Assembly (NCBI RefSeq): GCF_030053155.1
Contig: NZ_CP125640.1
Span: 248,001-312,000, forward strand
Length of the DNA: 64,000 nt
Origin: Rhizobium sp. BT03
GTDB taxonomy: Bacteria; Pseudomonadota; Alphaproteobacteria; Rhizobiales; Rhizobiaceae
Reading direction: 5' to 3'
The position numbers and the translations under genes are program-made. Below the pieces are notes generated by a model that was not told the origin of the DNA, did not search any database, and worked only from the letters and a program-made list of their open reading frames with translations. This document shows, in pieces, positions 39,728-50,248 of the stretch (positions are counted from its first letter, which is position 1; each line of letters begins with the position of its first letter).

Positions 39728-40018
39728 CTAGCGGCGGTTTTTCTTAATGTTCATTAATACAAATACAATCTCGTATAGCAGCACTGGAATCAGAACGTAA
39801 ATATTCAATATAAATGTGAATATTATCCATGACCTTACGTATTTAATCTCATTTCCCTCGTACGGAAAAGAAAACGCCCTATCGAAGGACGATATGGAAT
39901 GGATAAAATAATATACAAAAATATTCGCAATAACTACATATATGAATATTGCCAAAAGCGCCCTTTTTCCTGGTACTAATTTCATGGCGTGCTTCCCCGA
40001 ACGTTTGTATTTATTCAT
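39728..40018 (-). CDS. Small two-TM membrane protein
   Basis: A 96-aa basic membrane protein with two hydrophobic helices (LLAIFIYVVIANIFVYYFI and WIIFTFILNIYVLIPVLLYEIVFVLM) and a Lys/Arg-rich tail. It matches no family recognised here. It is A+T-rich and rich in Ile, Tyr, Phe and Asn, unlike the surrounding genes, which suggests foreign origin. It lies 33 bp upstream of the giant's start on the same strand, so it is probably cotranscribed. Possibilities are an accessory to secretion or an immunity-type protein; neither is shown. Confidence 0.6.
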   Translation of the reverse strand: MNKYKRSGKHAMKLVPGKRALLAIFIYVVIANIFVYYFIHSISSFDRAFSFPYEGNEIKYVRSWIIFTFILNIYVLIPVLLYEIVFVLMNIKKNRR

Positions 40019-40376
40019 GCATGCATCCTAAAATAATGTCGAGGATGCTCATCGCTTGATTGGTGAAGCGGCATTAATTTATAATGCAAATTCTGGAATC
40101 TTTAGGTGGCACATTCACCAGAACGCACTACACTTGTAAAATTCAACTTAATGATGAATTATTTCTGCGCGTCAACGTTGTCAACAGCAACTGGACGGAA
40201 ATTCCCACTATTTTTATAAACTGCTAATTGTCCGCGCGCAAAGTTATCACGCCGTGGGAAAAATGGGTATTGTCTCAAACGCCGGGCGCAATCGCCTAAA
40301 TGGGCGCGCCTATTTAGAGCCGCCAGCGAATCTGGCTTGCCGATCTCATGTGAGAACGATGTCTCGTTCACGTCTC
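40019..40376. other. A+T-rich gene-free stretch
   Basis: Markedly lower G+C than either flank. No convincing coding frame was found; a 96-codon frame on the - strand has no family resemblance or ribosome site. GCATTA/TAATGC arms surround a TATAAA-like sequence near 40072-40088, which might belong to the promoter of the secretion locus, but no good -35 was found. Confidence 0.5.
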
Positions 40377-40997
40377 TCAGCGGCGAGAAAGCGTTTCTAA
40401 TAGAGGTGCAAGAAACCGTAGGCGAAGGGGGAAGGATTTGCCAGCACACGAGAGCAGGCAGCCTAGTTGTTTAGTCCCGGCATTTGATGGATAGGGTCGA
40501 GGATGAATCGATCTGGCTCGGAAGCTCTTTATCGAGGCAAACGCCTTCAGCATCGTGCCGTCGACCGAAAAATGCTCCGCGCTCAACAGCCGCTTGACCG
40601 CAGGCTGTGAAAGCAGGGCCGACAGGAAACCCTGGGCAACCTCCGTCATCAGCAGCCGGTCCCGGTTCTTCGAAAACGACGAGGCATCCCAGACCGCATC
40701 GTCGATGCCAAGGCCGACGAACCAGCGGAACAAAAGGTCTAACTCCAGCCGTTCCATCAGTTGGCGCTCCGAGCGGATCGAATAGAGCATCTGCAACAGC
40801 ACCGCCCGCAGCATCCGTTCAGGCGCAATCGAGGGCCGACCGGTCTTGGCATACAGCGCCGCGAACGATCCATCCAACGCCGTAAGCGAAGTGTTCACAA
40901 GATCGCGCATGGCCCGAAGCGGATGCCCGGCCGGAACCCGGGCCTCAAGATCGACATACGAAAACAGAGACCCAGTCCGATCATCCCCGCCGCGCAT
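40377..40997 (-). pseudogene. Truncated IS5/IS1182-type transposase
   Basis: The first 160 residues match the N-terminal half of an IS5/IS1182-superfamily transposase (SYVDLEARVPAGHPLRAMRDLV, RPSIAPERMLRAVLLQMLYSIRSERQLMERL, FSVDGTMLKAFASIKSF with the first catalytic Asp of the DDE triad at about D146). After about position 40518 the frame runs into unrelated sequence, so the rest of the catalytic domain is lost. The ATG at 40997 is the natural start. Confidence 0.85.
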
Positions 40998-41077
40998 CAA
41001 AAATCCCTCGATATCCCTATCAAGAGGGAATCATGGACAAAGCACAAAAGCCAGCGGGTTTTTCAGCAGCCTGCTAG
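40518..41077 (-). mobile_element. Remnant left end of an IS5/IS1182-type insertion sequence
   Basis: Contains the 5' part of the transposase and, at 41056-41077, a terminal sequence that reads GGCTGCTGAAAAACCC on the - strand, as in ends of this IS group. The other end is missing. The remnant lies between purB and the type I secretion locus. The 109 bp from 41078 to 41186 hold no recognisable feature. Confidence 0.7.
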
Positions 41078-41186
41078 TGCGCATTCATAACGAGCTATTC
41101 GACCGCCGTGATCTCACGGGGGCCCTTCAAGAGCGAAGGTCGATAGTACGACCTGCTTCCATTCCCAAACACAGTTTCCGAACCGC

Positions 41187-42494
41187 CTACGGAGTCCCAA
41201 ACACCCGCCGGAAAATCGTGTCGACATGCTTGGTATGATAGCCAAGGTCGAACTTCTCACGAATATCCTCCTCGGAGAGCGCGGCGCGAACCTCAGCATC
41301 CGCAAGCAGCTCCTCCAGAAAGTCCTTGCCCTGTTCCCAGACCTTCATGGCGTTGCGCTGGACCAGGCGGTAGGCATCCTCGCGGGAGGTGCCGGCCTGG
41401 GTCAGCGCCAGGAGGACGCGCTGGGAGTGGACGAGGCCGCGGAATTTGTTGAGGTTCTTCTCCATGTTCTCGGGGTAGACCAAGAGCTTTTCGATGACGC
41501 CGGCGAGGCGGGAGAGGGCGAAGTCGAGGGTGACGGTGGCGTCGGGGCCGATCATGCGTTCGACCGAGGAGTGGGAGATATCGCGCTCGTGCCAGAGGGC
41601 GACGTTTTCCATGGCCGGCATGGCGTAGGAGCGGACCATACGGGCGAGACCGGTTAGGTTTTCGGTCAGCACCGGGTTGCGCTTGTGGGGCATGGCCGAA
41701 GAGCCCTTCTGGCCGGGCGAGAAGTATTCTTCGGCCTCCAGCACCTCGGTGCGCTGCAGGTGTCGGATTTCGGTCGCCAGGCGCTCGATCGAGGAGGCGA
41801 CGACGCCGAGGGTGGCGAAGTACATAGCGTGGCGGTCGCGCGGGATGACCTGGGTCGAGACCGGCTCGGCCTTCAGGCCGAGGGCTGCGGCGACATGTTC
41901 CTCGACGCGCGGATCGATATTGGCGAAGGTGCCGACGGCGCCGGAGATGGCGCAGGTCGCGACTTCCTCGCGGGCGGCGACCAAACGCTGGCGGCAGCGC
42001 TCGAATTCGGCATAGGCAAGCGCCAGCTTGACGCCGAAGGTGGTGGGCTCGGCGTGGATGCCGTGCGAACGGCCGATGGTGACGGTGTCCTTATGTTCGA
42101 AGGCGCGGGTTTTGAGCGCTGCGAGCAGGCGGTCGATATCGACGATCAGGATGTCGGTGGCGCGCACCAGCTGGACGTTGAAGCAGGTGTCGAGCACGTC
42201 TGACGAGGTCATGCCCTGGTGGACGAAGCGAGCATCCGGGCCGACGATTTCGGCAAGGTGGGTCAGGAAGGCGATGACGTCATGCTTGGTGACGGCCTCG
42301 ATCTCGTCGATGCGAGCGACGTCGAAGGTGGCCGCGCCGCCCTTTTCCCAGATGGTCTTTGCCGCCGATTTCGGGATGACGCCGAGTTCGGCCAGCGCGT
42401 CGCAGGCATGCGCCTCGATCTCGAACCAGATGCGGAACTTGGTTTCGGGAGACCAGATGGCGACCATTTCGGGCCGGGAATAACGCGGGATCAT
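41187..42494 (-). CDS. purB: Adenylosuccinate lyase
   Basis: A 435-aa lyase acting twice in purine synthesis (SAICAR and adenylosuccinate cleavage). The start MIPRYSRPEMVAIWSPETKFRIWFEIE, the QGMTSSDVLDTC histidine/serine region, IGRSHGIHAEPTTFG and the fumarase-superfamily signature GSSAMPHKRNP are all present. It is complete although the IS remnant lies only about 110 bp beyond its stop. Confidence 0.97.
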   Translation of the reverse strand: MIPRYSRPEMVAIWSPETKFRIWFEIEAHACDALAELGVIPKSAAKTIWEKGGAATFDVARIDEIEAVTKHDVIAFLTHLAEIVGPDARFVHQGMTSSDVLDTCFNVQLVRATDILIVDIDRLLAALKTRAFEHKDTVTIGRSHGIHAEPTTFGVKLALAYAEFERCRQRLVAAREEVATCAISGAVGTFANIDPRVEEHVAAALGLKAEPVSTQVIPRDRHAMYFATLGVVASSIERLATEIRHLQRTEVLEAEEYFSPGQKGSSAMPHKRNPVLTENLTGLARMVRSYAMPAMENVALWHERDISHSSVERMIGPDATVTLDFALSRLAGVIEKLLVYPENMEKNLNKFRGLVHSQRVLLALTQAGTSREDAYRLVQRNAMKVWEQGKDFLEELLADAEVRAALSEEDIREKFDLGYHTKHVDTIFRRVFGTP

Positions 42495-42539
42495 GGGCGG
42501 CTGCCTTCACTTCGAGAGTTTTGAGCGTTTCGTTTTTAC

Positions 42540-42583
42540 GCAATTCCGGACGGAAAACCGCGGGGCACTTTTCCTGGAATTGC
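42540..42583. repeat. Dispersed rhizobial hairpin repeat
   Basis: GCAATTCC (42540-42547) pairs with GGAATTGC (42576-42583) and inside it GGAAAA (42552-42557) pairs with TTTTCC (42569-42574). This short palindromic element is familiar from many Rhizobium intergenic regions (from memory). It lies upstream of purB. Confidence 0.65.
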
Positions 42584-42617
42584 TTCAGTGCCCCTGTAGC
42601 AAAGACGGGCGGCAATC

Positions 42618-43148
42618 TCAACGCATGCGTTTGGCAAGATAGTAGCTGCTGACGACAAGGCAGACGAGACCGAGCGGCAGGAAAAGGCGCAGGCCGATCA
42701 CTAGGAACTGGTAGACGGCGCTGATGCTGGTGAAGACGAATTGAAAAGCCCAGACGACGCTGCCGAAGGGCGCGTGCCAGCGCGAATAGAAGAGCCGGTA
42801 TTCCATGGCGAAGAGGAAGGCGGTCATGGCGATCGTTGCCGCCGTCAACGTCACGAAGAAGGCGGCAAAACGCGCTTCCGGCGGCCTGTCATAGGCAAAG
42901 AAGCGGGCGACCGGCAGGGCGAAGGGCCAGGCGAACAGGCCGCCGGCGAAATAAAGGACCGCGACTTCTGCAAGCCGGCTCGTCTGCAGGCCGTTGCGGA
43001 GGTAAAGGCCGAGCATGGCGGAGGCGAGCATCTGCGTGCCCCAGAACAATGCGCCGGCAATCAGATCGGGGTAGGGCGGCCGCGCGGCTCTCAGACGATC
43101 CATCCTCGGGCGATCCGTCTTGGGGCGATCTGGGCTCGGGCCATCCAT
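42618..43148 (-). CDS. Hypothetical four-TM membrane protein
   Basis: A 176-aa protein with four hydrophobic segments (ALFWGTQMLASAMLGLYL; VLYFAGGLFAWPFALPVA; FFVTLTAATIAMTAFLFAM; VIGLRLFLPLGLVCLVVSSYY). No family is recognised. Starts at 43148 or 43103 are both possible; each ATG sits at the same place in a unit of a 15-bp tandem repeat and is preceded by AAGG or GAGG immediately upstream. It follows the DUF2259 gene by 17 nt and is probably in one unit with it and rpe. Confidence 0.65.
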   Translation of the reverse strand: MDGPSPDRPKTDRPRMDRLRAARPPYPDLIAGALFWGTQMLASAMLGLYLRNGLQTSRLAEVAVLYFAGGLFAWPFALPVARFFAYDRPPEARFAAFFVTLTAATIAMTAFLFAMEYRLFYSRWHAPFGSVVWAFQFVFTSISAVYQFLVIGLRLFLPLGLVCLVVSSYYLAKRMR

Positions 43149-43171
43149 CCTTGGGCGATCCGGGTTCAGGG
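43097..43171. repeat. Five tandem 15-bp units at the start of the membrane gene
   Basis: Units start at 43097, 43112, 43127, 43142 and 43157, each of the form gatCC-TC-tgGGGC with a few differences. They span the end of the DUF2259 gene and the first codons of the next, where they encode the pentapeptide-like DGPSP-DRPKT-DRPRM. Confidence 0.75.
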
Positions 43172-43882
43172 CCGAACCGGAACGGCGATCCAGCGTCCGT
43201 TCCTGTCGGCGTCGAAGGCCAGGATCAGGGCGATGTGAACCTGGTCTCCGGTTTCCGGCTGATAGACCACCGCGCCACCGATCCGGTATTCCACAGAACA
43301 GGCGCGCTCGGCCGGAATCGCCGTCGCCTGCCGCGCGGCCTGGCGGTTCGGAGCGCCTTGTTTCTCGATCATCTGCAGGCTGAAGCCGAGGACCCGCTTG
43401 TCGACTGCTGCGCAATCCTTCGGCGTCGGCACGGGCATCTCGCTGAGCGAGAGCGTATAGGGCGATTTCGGCGGGCCGTCGGTCGCAAGCGTGGTGTAGC
43501 GGATGGTCTTCGAGGGTGAGCCGAGTTCGGTCGGCGGATTGAACGCGGCGATCAGGCCGGGATTGGTCAAGAGATCGTATTTGTCCATCTGGCTGCGCGC
43601 CGCCGTCAGGTTCTGCCGCCGCGCCTTGGAAAGATTGGCGTCCTTCTCGGTCATCTCGGTGCGGAAAGGCGTGCCCTCGAGATACTGGCCGTTTTCAGTA
43701 TCGACGAAATAGGTGTTGGAGTAAGGAGCGCCGCCTTCCTCCTTGATGCCGAATTCCTGAAATCCGAACACCTTGCCATCGGCGGAAAAGCCGATCGGCT
43801 GGATATTGGCGATGTCGCCGGCCAGCGACATGCCGGGCAATGCAGCGGCAAGCATGCCGCCGATGAGTAGCCGCTTCATCAT
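43166..43882 (-). CDS. DUF2259 secreted protein
   Basis: A 238-aa exported protein with a signal peptide ([22 protein letters not shown]). [32 protein letters not shown] is the typical N-terminal block of DUF2259 (predicted secreted proteins). Function unknown. The start overlaps the rpe stop by 4 nt (ATGA), so it is translationally coupled to rpe. Confidence 0.8.
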   Translation of the reverse strand: MMKRLLIGGMLAAALPGMSLAGDIANIQPIGFSADGKVFGFQEFGIKEEGGAPYSNTYFVDTENGQYLEGTPFRTEMTEKDANLSKARRQNLTAARSQMDKYDLLTNPGLIAAFNPPTELGSPSKTIRYTTLATDGPPKSPYTLSLSEMPVPTPKDCAAVDKRVLGFSLQMIEKQGAPNRQAARQATAIPAERACSVEYRIGGAVVYQPETGDQVHIALILAFDADRNGRWIAVPVRP

Positions 43883-44556
43883 CCTCGTGCCCCTTCGGCT
43901 GCCTGACGCAGATCGGTGACAGTCCGGCGATAATCCTCGACCGTGGCTCCCTTGAAGATTGCCGAGCCGGCGACCAGGACGTTGGCGCCGGCGCGCGCGA
44001 TTGCCGGCGCCGTTTCCACCGTCACGCCGCCATCGACCTCGAGTTCGATCGGCCGGTCACCGATCAGTGACTTTGCCGCTGCGATCTTGGCTGCCATCGC
44101 TGGAATGAACTTCTGCCCGCCAAAGCCGGGATTGACCGACATGATCAGGATGAGGTCGACATCGTCGAGCACGTTTTCGATGGCGCTGAGCGGGGTCGCC
44201 GGATTGAGCGTCACCCCGACCTTCTTGCCGAGATTGCGGATGGTCTGAAGCGAGCGATGCAGATGCGGGCCGGCCTCGGCATGGACGGTGATGCGGTCGC
44301 AGCCGGCCTTGGCGAAGGCTTCGAGATAGTCGTCGACCGGCGAGATCATCAAATGGCAGTCGAAAGTGGCCGAGGTATAGGAGCGCAGCGACTTGATGAC
44401 ATCGGGACCGAAGGAGATGTTCGGCACGAAATGGCCGTCCATCACGTCGAGATGGATCCAGTCGGCGCCGGCGGCCGTGACGTTGCGCACCTCCTCGCCG
44501 AGCCGGGCGAAATCCGCCGCGAGGATCGAAGGGGCAATGCGAATGGGCAGCGTCAT
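43879..44556 (-). CDS. rpe: Ribulose-phosphate 3-epimerase
   Basis: A 225-aa TIM-barrel enzyme interconverting ribulose-5-P and xylulose-5-P. Signatures: [34 protein letters not shown] (metal His/Asp), [23 protein letters not shown] and [18 protein letters not shown] 8 nt before the ATG at 44556 decides the start over a TTG at 44559. Confidence 0.97.
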   Translation of the reverse strand: MTLPIRIAPSILAADFARLGEEVRNVTAAGADWIHLDVMDGHFVPNISFGPDVIKSLRSYTSATFDCHLMISPVDDYLEAFAKAGCDRITVHAEAGPHLHRSLQTIRNLGKKVGVTLNPATPLSAIENVLDDVDLILIMSVNPGFGGQKFIPAMAAKIAAAKSLIGDRPIELEVDGGVTVETAPAIARAGANVLVAGSAIFKGATVEDYRRTVTDLRQAAEGARG

Positions 44557-44619
44557 CAAGTTTTACTCCCTGTGGGCCGCCATTTGAGCACGGCCTCCGA
44601 TTTCAAGACTGGCGGCCGC

Positions 44620-45726
44620 TCACTCCGTCGGCGCGGCAGGTGGAAAAAAGCCGTTGCCCCGCCATTCGAGCAGGCGGTAGGCGTTTTGCGCAAGTTCATG
44701 CGCGGCGGTGAAGGCGATGGCGCCGACCGGTGTCTGGAACGTCGTGCCTATGAGTGCCTCCTGGAGAGGCTTGCCAGCCGCGGCGGCGGCTTCCCCGGCC
44801 TGGCCGGCAATCAGTGCCGCGGCGAGCGACGGCAGGACATAGCCTTCCGGCTCGATGCCTTTGGCGCTGAGCGCGTCGGCCGCTGCTGTGCCTTCCGGCA
44901 GAAGGGCATATTCCGGCAGGGCGACGGCGCGCACGCCGGGGGCAAGCGGCAGCGGCTGGTCGGCGGCGCGCATGGCGTCGCCGCCGAGAATGGAGAGCGG
45001 GATGTTTTCCGCTTTGGCGTCGCGGGCGATGACGGCGACATCGTTGCGGTCGCCGCCGATGAAGACCCTGGTGGCGCCGGCGCGTTTCAGCCGGCGGACC
45101 AGGGCAACCTGCTGCTCCTGTCCCGGGCGATAGGTATCGGTAAAGACCGGCTTCAGGCCGTTCTGCTCCAGCGCGTTGCGCACCGCTTCGGTCAGTTCGC
45201 GGCCATGGATGGTGCCGTCCTCGATCAGCGCGATCGGATCGGCGGCCCAGTCCTTCAGGATCACTTCGTTGATCTTTGCCGCCTCGGTGCCATCGGCGGG
45301 CGCCAGCCGGAACAGCGGCCAGCCATTCTTCAGCGCATCCTCCATCAGGATGCGGGAGCGAACCGAGACGGTGATTGCGGCAATGCCGGCGTCCTTCAGC
45401 TTCGGCAGCGCGCCTTCCAGCGTCTCGCTGCAGAGAAAGCCGATGGCGACCTGCGCCTTGGCAGCAACCAGCGCATCGGCAACCGCAGCACCGCTATTGT
45501 CCTCGCAGGTCTCGTTGATGGCGACGAGGGTGTTTCCGGATCGCTGGATCTCGAAACCGGCCCCGGCGGCAATCTGGGCGCCGAGCAAAGCGAGCGAACC
45601 GTTCTGAGGGGCGACGACGCCGATCGTCACGCCGGCCGCATGGCCTTGCGCCGACGCTCCCAGCAGCGCCAGAAAGGCTGCTATCCCTCGCAGGTTGATC
45701 ATGAAAGGCGGAGATCCCCTAGCCAT
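44620..45726 (-). CDS. Periplasmic binding protein, branched-chain amino acid type
   Basis: A 368-aa exported protein with a signal peptide (INLRGIAAFLALLGASAQGHAAG) and the type I periplasmic-binding fold of the Leu/Ile/Val-binding family (VTIGVVAPQNGSLALLGAQIAAG, then TVSVRSRIL and FIGGDRNDVAVIARDA). No permease or ATPase genes accompany it, so it is an orphan binding protein, perhaps a sensor or partner of a distant transporter. Starts at 45726 or 45702 (MINLRG) are possible. Confidence 0.78.
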   Translation of the reverse strand: MARGSPPFMINLRGIAAFLALLGASAQGHAAGVTIGVVAPQNGSLALLGAQIAAGAGFEIQRSGNTLVAINETCEDNSGAAVADALVAAKAQVAIGFLCSETLEGALPKLKDAGIAAITVSVRSRILMEDALKNGWPLFRLAPADGTEAAKINEVILKDWAADPIALIEDGTIHGRELTEAVRNALEQNGLKPVFTDTYRPGQEQQVALVRRLKRAGATRVFIGGDRNDVAVIARDAKAENIPLSILGGDAMRAADQPLPLAPGVRAVALPEYALLPEGTAAADALSAKGIEPEGYVLPSLAAALIAGQAGEAAAAAGKPLQEALIGTTFQTPVGAIAFTAAHELAQNAYRLLEWRGNGFFPPAAPTE

Positions 45727-45881
45727 CGTCCATGCCCTTTTATCCGCAAGGCCGCGATCGTCAAAGAAAAACAAGCGTGAAGCAGTGCTTTTCACCGGTC
45801 CTATTGTAGAAAAGGTAACCGATGCTCGCCATATTGGCGCGATAACAAAATGATCCATGCAGAAAAGCACGGGAGAAGCAG

Positions 45882-46376
45882 GTGTTGAACAGGCAGCATA
45901 TCGACCCCGGTCTTTATCGAGACGCGATGAGCCGTTATGCCGGCCATGTGCAGCTCGTGACGACGGCGATGGAAGGCTTGCGCCGCGGTGTCACCATCAC
46001 CGCCGCCTGCTCGGTCTCGGACAATCCGGCCTCGGTGCTGATCTGCCTCAACAACACCAATCCGAAAAACGAGATCTTCTTCCGCAGCGGCATCTTCGTG
46101 CTGAACACGCTCGGCGCCCATCATCAGGGTGTTGCCGACGCCTTTTCCGGGCGGACCGCGCTTGGCGATAGCGAGCGTTTCGCCAGCGCCCGCTTCGAGA
46201 CGCTGGTCACTGGCGCGCCGGTGCTTGCCGATGCGCTGGCTGCCTTCGATTGCCGGGTGACCGACATCAAGGAAATGCCGACGCATAATGTCATCTTCGG
46301 CGAGGTCGCGGCCGTGCGCTTCAGCGAAAAGCATCCGGCGCTCATCTATATGAACCGGGATTATCACGCGCTGTGA
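45882..46376 (+). CDS. Flavin reductase-like FMN-binding protein
   Basis: A 164-aa single-domain protein of the HpaC/RutF-like flavin reductase family: YAGHVQLVTTAMEGLRRGVTITAACSVSDNPASVLICLN is the FMN-binding N-terminal block and PTHNVIFGEV the later one. These proteins supply reduced flavin to two-component monooxygenases; no such oxygenase is nearby. The start is GTG at 45882 with GGGAGA 5 nt upstream; TTG at 45885 is an alternative. It diverges from the binding-protein gene. Confidence 0.85.
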   Translation: MLNRQHIDPGLYRDAMSRYAGHVQLVTTAMEGLRRGVTITAACSVSDNPASVLICLNNTNPKNEIFFRSGIFVLNTLGAHHQGVADAFSGRTALGDSERFASARFETLVTGAPVLADALAAFDCRVTDIKEMPTHNVIFGEVAAVRFSEKHPALIYMNRDYHAL

Positions 46377-46402
46377 TTTTCAGGATTTCAAGGAAATAGC
46401 GA

Positions 46403-46723
46403 ATGGACAATGCCGGCATCGAGGAAATGTTTCAGGGGCTCGGCCCGGTCACGGTCAAGCGCATGTTCGGCGGCAAGGGCATCTATCATCTCGGCCGCAT
46501 CGTCGCGCTCGAAGTGCGCGACGAGATGCTGCTGAAGGCGGATGAAACGAGCGCCCCGGAATTTGCCGCCGCCGGCGCCACGCAATGGAGCTACGAGGGC
46601 AAGAAGGGCAAGCCGGTGAAGATGCCCTACTGGACGATCCCCGACGAGGCCTATGACGATCCCGATCTGATGGCGAAATGGGTACGGCTTGCCTATGAGG
46701 CGTCGTTGCGCGCCGATAACTGA
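46403..46723 (+). CDS. TfoX N-terminal domain protein
   Basis: A 106-aa protein matching the TfoX N-terminal domain: MFQGLGPVTVKRMFGGKGIYHLGRIVAL and WSYEGKKGKPVKMPYW. The domain is found in the competence regulator TfoX/Sxy, but the stand-alone short form in alphaproteobacteria has no established role. Its end overlaps the convergent NUDIX gene by 31 nt. Confidence 0.87.
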   Translation: MDNAGIEEMFQGLGPVTVKRMFGGKGIYHLGRIVALEVRDEMLLKADETSAPEFAAAGATQWSYEGKKGKPVKMPYWTIPDEAYDDPDLMAKWVRLAYEASLRADN

Positions 46724-47142
46724 CCGCATTCGGCTGAGGGCAGGGCTGCGATCGCTGCCCTGGTGAAGGCCGAGAGCGGTTCCGGCAGATCCGTCAGCGG
46801 AAACCAGCCGAAATCGGAAAGCTTGTCCGGTTCGGTCAATTGCGGCTCGCCTTCGACGTCGCGGGCGAGATAGAGAAGTGAAATCCAGTGCTGGCGGTCG
46901 CTGTCGATGATCTGTTCGGTCATGCCGATCCGCTCGATCCGGCCGATCCTGAGGCCGGTTTCTTCCTCGGCCTCGCGGCGCGCGGCTTGCTCGGCCGGCT
47001 CCATATGATCGACCTTGCCGCCGACGATATTCCAATAGCCGGCTTCCGGTGGGCGCACGCGCTTATAGAGCAGAACCTTGGCGTCGCGCAGAATGACCAG
47101 GCCGACGCCGAAGCCCGGAAAATCGAGACCGGGCTTCGCCAT
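46693..47142 (-). CDS. NUDIX hydrolase
   Basis: A 149-aa enzyme with a full Nudix box at about residues 42-64 (G-x5-E-x7-REAEEETGL; GGKVDHMEPAEQ then AARREAEEETGL). It will cleave a nucleoside diphosphate linked to something; the neighbourhood gives no hint. The 3' end overlaps the TfoX-like gene on the other strand. Confidence 0.9.
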   Translation of the reverse strand: MAKPGLDFPGFGVGLVILRDAKVLLYKRVRPPEAGYWNIVGGKVDHMEPAEQAARREAEEETGLRIGRIERIGMTEQIIDSDRQHWISLLYLARDVEGEPQLTEPDKLSDFGWFPLTDLPEPLSAFTRAAIAALPSAECGQLSARNDAS

Positions 47143-47147
47143 GGCGA

Positions 47148-48665
<1,518 letters not shown>

Positions 48666-48822
48666 AGGGAAAACTGTTTCCGTTCCGGTTCGGCCGAGCT
48701 CTGAACGAGTCGGCGGGATTGCATGCCGCAATGCAGCGCGACATAGCCCCGAATGGCCGGCAAGTCAAGAAATAGAGAGGCCGCACCCCGTACAGAGTGA
48801 AGCGATGGTTACCTCAAGGCTG

Positions 48823-50142
48823 TTACTTGATATAGGTGGCGAGCTTAAGGCCGGCATTCATGAAATATACTGGATCGACCGCGTGGCCGTCCTGGCGCAC
48901 TTCATAGTGCAGATGCGTCCCCGTCGAGCGGCCGGTGCTGCCGGCAAGGCCGATGACGTCGTTGCGGCCGACCGTGTCGCCGACCTTGACCAGCACCTGG
49001 GACATATGGCCGTAGCGCGTCGAGATGCCGTTGCCGTGATCGACCTCGACCATATTGCCGTAACCGCCCGTCCAGCCGGCGGAGATGACCTTGCCCGGCG
49101 CCGACGGGCGGATCTTCTCGCCAGGCGAGAAGCGGAAATCGATGCCGGAATGCAGCGCGAGGCGGCCGAGGAAAGGATCGCGGCGATTGCCGAAGGGGCT
49201 GGTCACGTCCTTGCCGATGGCGGGATTGCGGAAGGGCAGGGATTCGGCGGTGCTGCGTACGGCCTCCAGCCGGGTCAGCGCGCCATCGAGCGCTGCCAGC
49301 GAATTGTTGAAATCGTCGTTGCTTTCAGGCTCGACATAGGGGCCGCCGACGGCGTCGTCGTCCTGCCTCGCCGCGGGTTCTTCAGGCACCGGAATTTTGA
49401 AGCGGGTCAGCACCTTGCCGATCGCATTGGCGGCATTGCCGGCGTCGCTCGTCAGCTGCTCGACGCGGTTGCGCTGGTCCTGCTCGACACCCTTCAGCGA
49501 CAGCGTCACGTTGGAGAAGATGCGGTCGGCGCGGTCGCCGACCGTCTCGGCAGACGGCACATAGGCAAGCGTCGAATTGTCGGGCGTCGCATCGGCGGGC
49601 GCGCCGCTCGCCAGCTGTTTCTCGATCGCCTCGATGCCGCCGCCGGTCAGCGACGCGCGCTTGTCCTTGATATCAGGGGTATAGGACTGAACGGGCGAGG
49701 ACGGCGCGGGCAGGGCGCCGTCCTTATCGGTCAGGCCGGAGCTTTCGGCCCGGTCGAGCAGATTGTCGAGCTTGCCGTGGCGCGACGTCAGTGCCATCTG
49801 CTGCTCCATCAGCTTGTCGACCTTATCCTCGACCACCTGCTGGTCGAGCAGCTGGCGGGAGGTGATGCGGTCGACCTGGGCGCGCAGCGCGGCGATGCGG
49901 TCTTCATAATCGTGCTGCATGCGGGCCTGGCGCGCCATGGTGGCGCCGATCAGATCGTCGCGCAGCACGAGATAGGAGGTGGCCAGCAGATAGCCGATCG
50001 AGAAAACGCCGACGAAGCAGAAGGCAAGGGCGGCCATCCACGGCCGCACCATCATGTGGCGGACCTTGTCGCCGCTTGCCAGGATCAGGATGTGTTCCTG
50101 CGCTCGCCTGCCGAATACCCGGTGCTGATGTCCGCTGTTCAC
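48823..50142 (-). CDS. M23 metallopeptidase, envelope anchored
   Basis: A 439-aa protein with one N-terminal membrane segment (about 35-60), a long coiled-coil region (about 70-290) and a C-terminal LytM/M23 domain. Zinc ligands are visible in LHSGIDFRF (His-x3-Asp) and THLHYEVRQ (His-x-His). The catalytic set is intact, so it could cut peptidoglycan cross-links, unlike degenerate EnvC/NlpD-type members. Coiled-coil plus M23 proteins act in cell division or polar growth in rhizobia, which is inference here. Confidence 0.9.
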   Translation of the reverse strand: MNSGHQHRVFGRRAQEHILILASGDKVRHMMVRPWMAALAFCFVGVFSIGYLLATSYLVLRDDLIGATMARQARMQHDYEDRIAALRAQVDRITSRQLLDQQVVEDKVDKLMEQQMALTSRHGKLDNLLDRAESSGLTDKDGALPAPSSPVQSYTPDIKDKRASLTGGGIEAIEKQLASGAPADATPDNSTLAYVPSAETVGDRADRIFSNVTLSLKGVEQDQRNRVEQLTSDAGNAANAIGKVLTRFKIPVPEEPAARQDDDAVGGPYVEPESNDDFNNSLAALDGALTRLEAVRSTAESLPFRNPAIGKDVTSPFGNRRDPFLGRLALHSGIDFRFSPGEKIRPSAPGKVISAGWTGGYGNMVEVDHGNGISTRYGHMSQVLVKVGDTVGRNDVIGLAGSTGRSTGTHLHYEVRQDGHAVDPVYFMNAGLKLATYIK

Positions 50143-50248
50143 GCAGGCTCTCCCGATTGATGCGCTACGCCTCTTTCGGAAAATTAGACACTCTTATGGT
50201 TAATGAATGCTTTCTTTATCGCTGTCCGTGTAGAAAATACCAGCGATT

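Noticed and set aside
40159..40449. 96-codon frame on the - strand between the small membrane gene and the transposase remnant
   Set aside because: Overlaps the broken transposase end, lacks a ribosome site and resembles nothing known.
40377..40997. Functional transposase
   Set aside because: Only the first catalytic Asp region is present; the rest of the DDE domain and the far IS end are missing.
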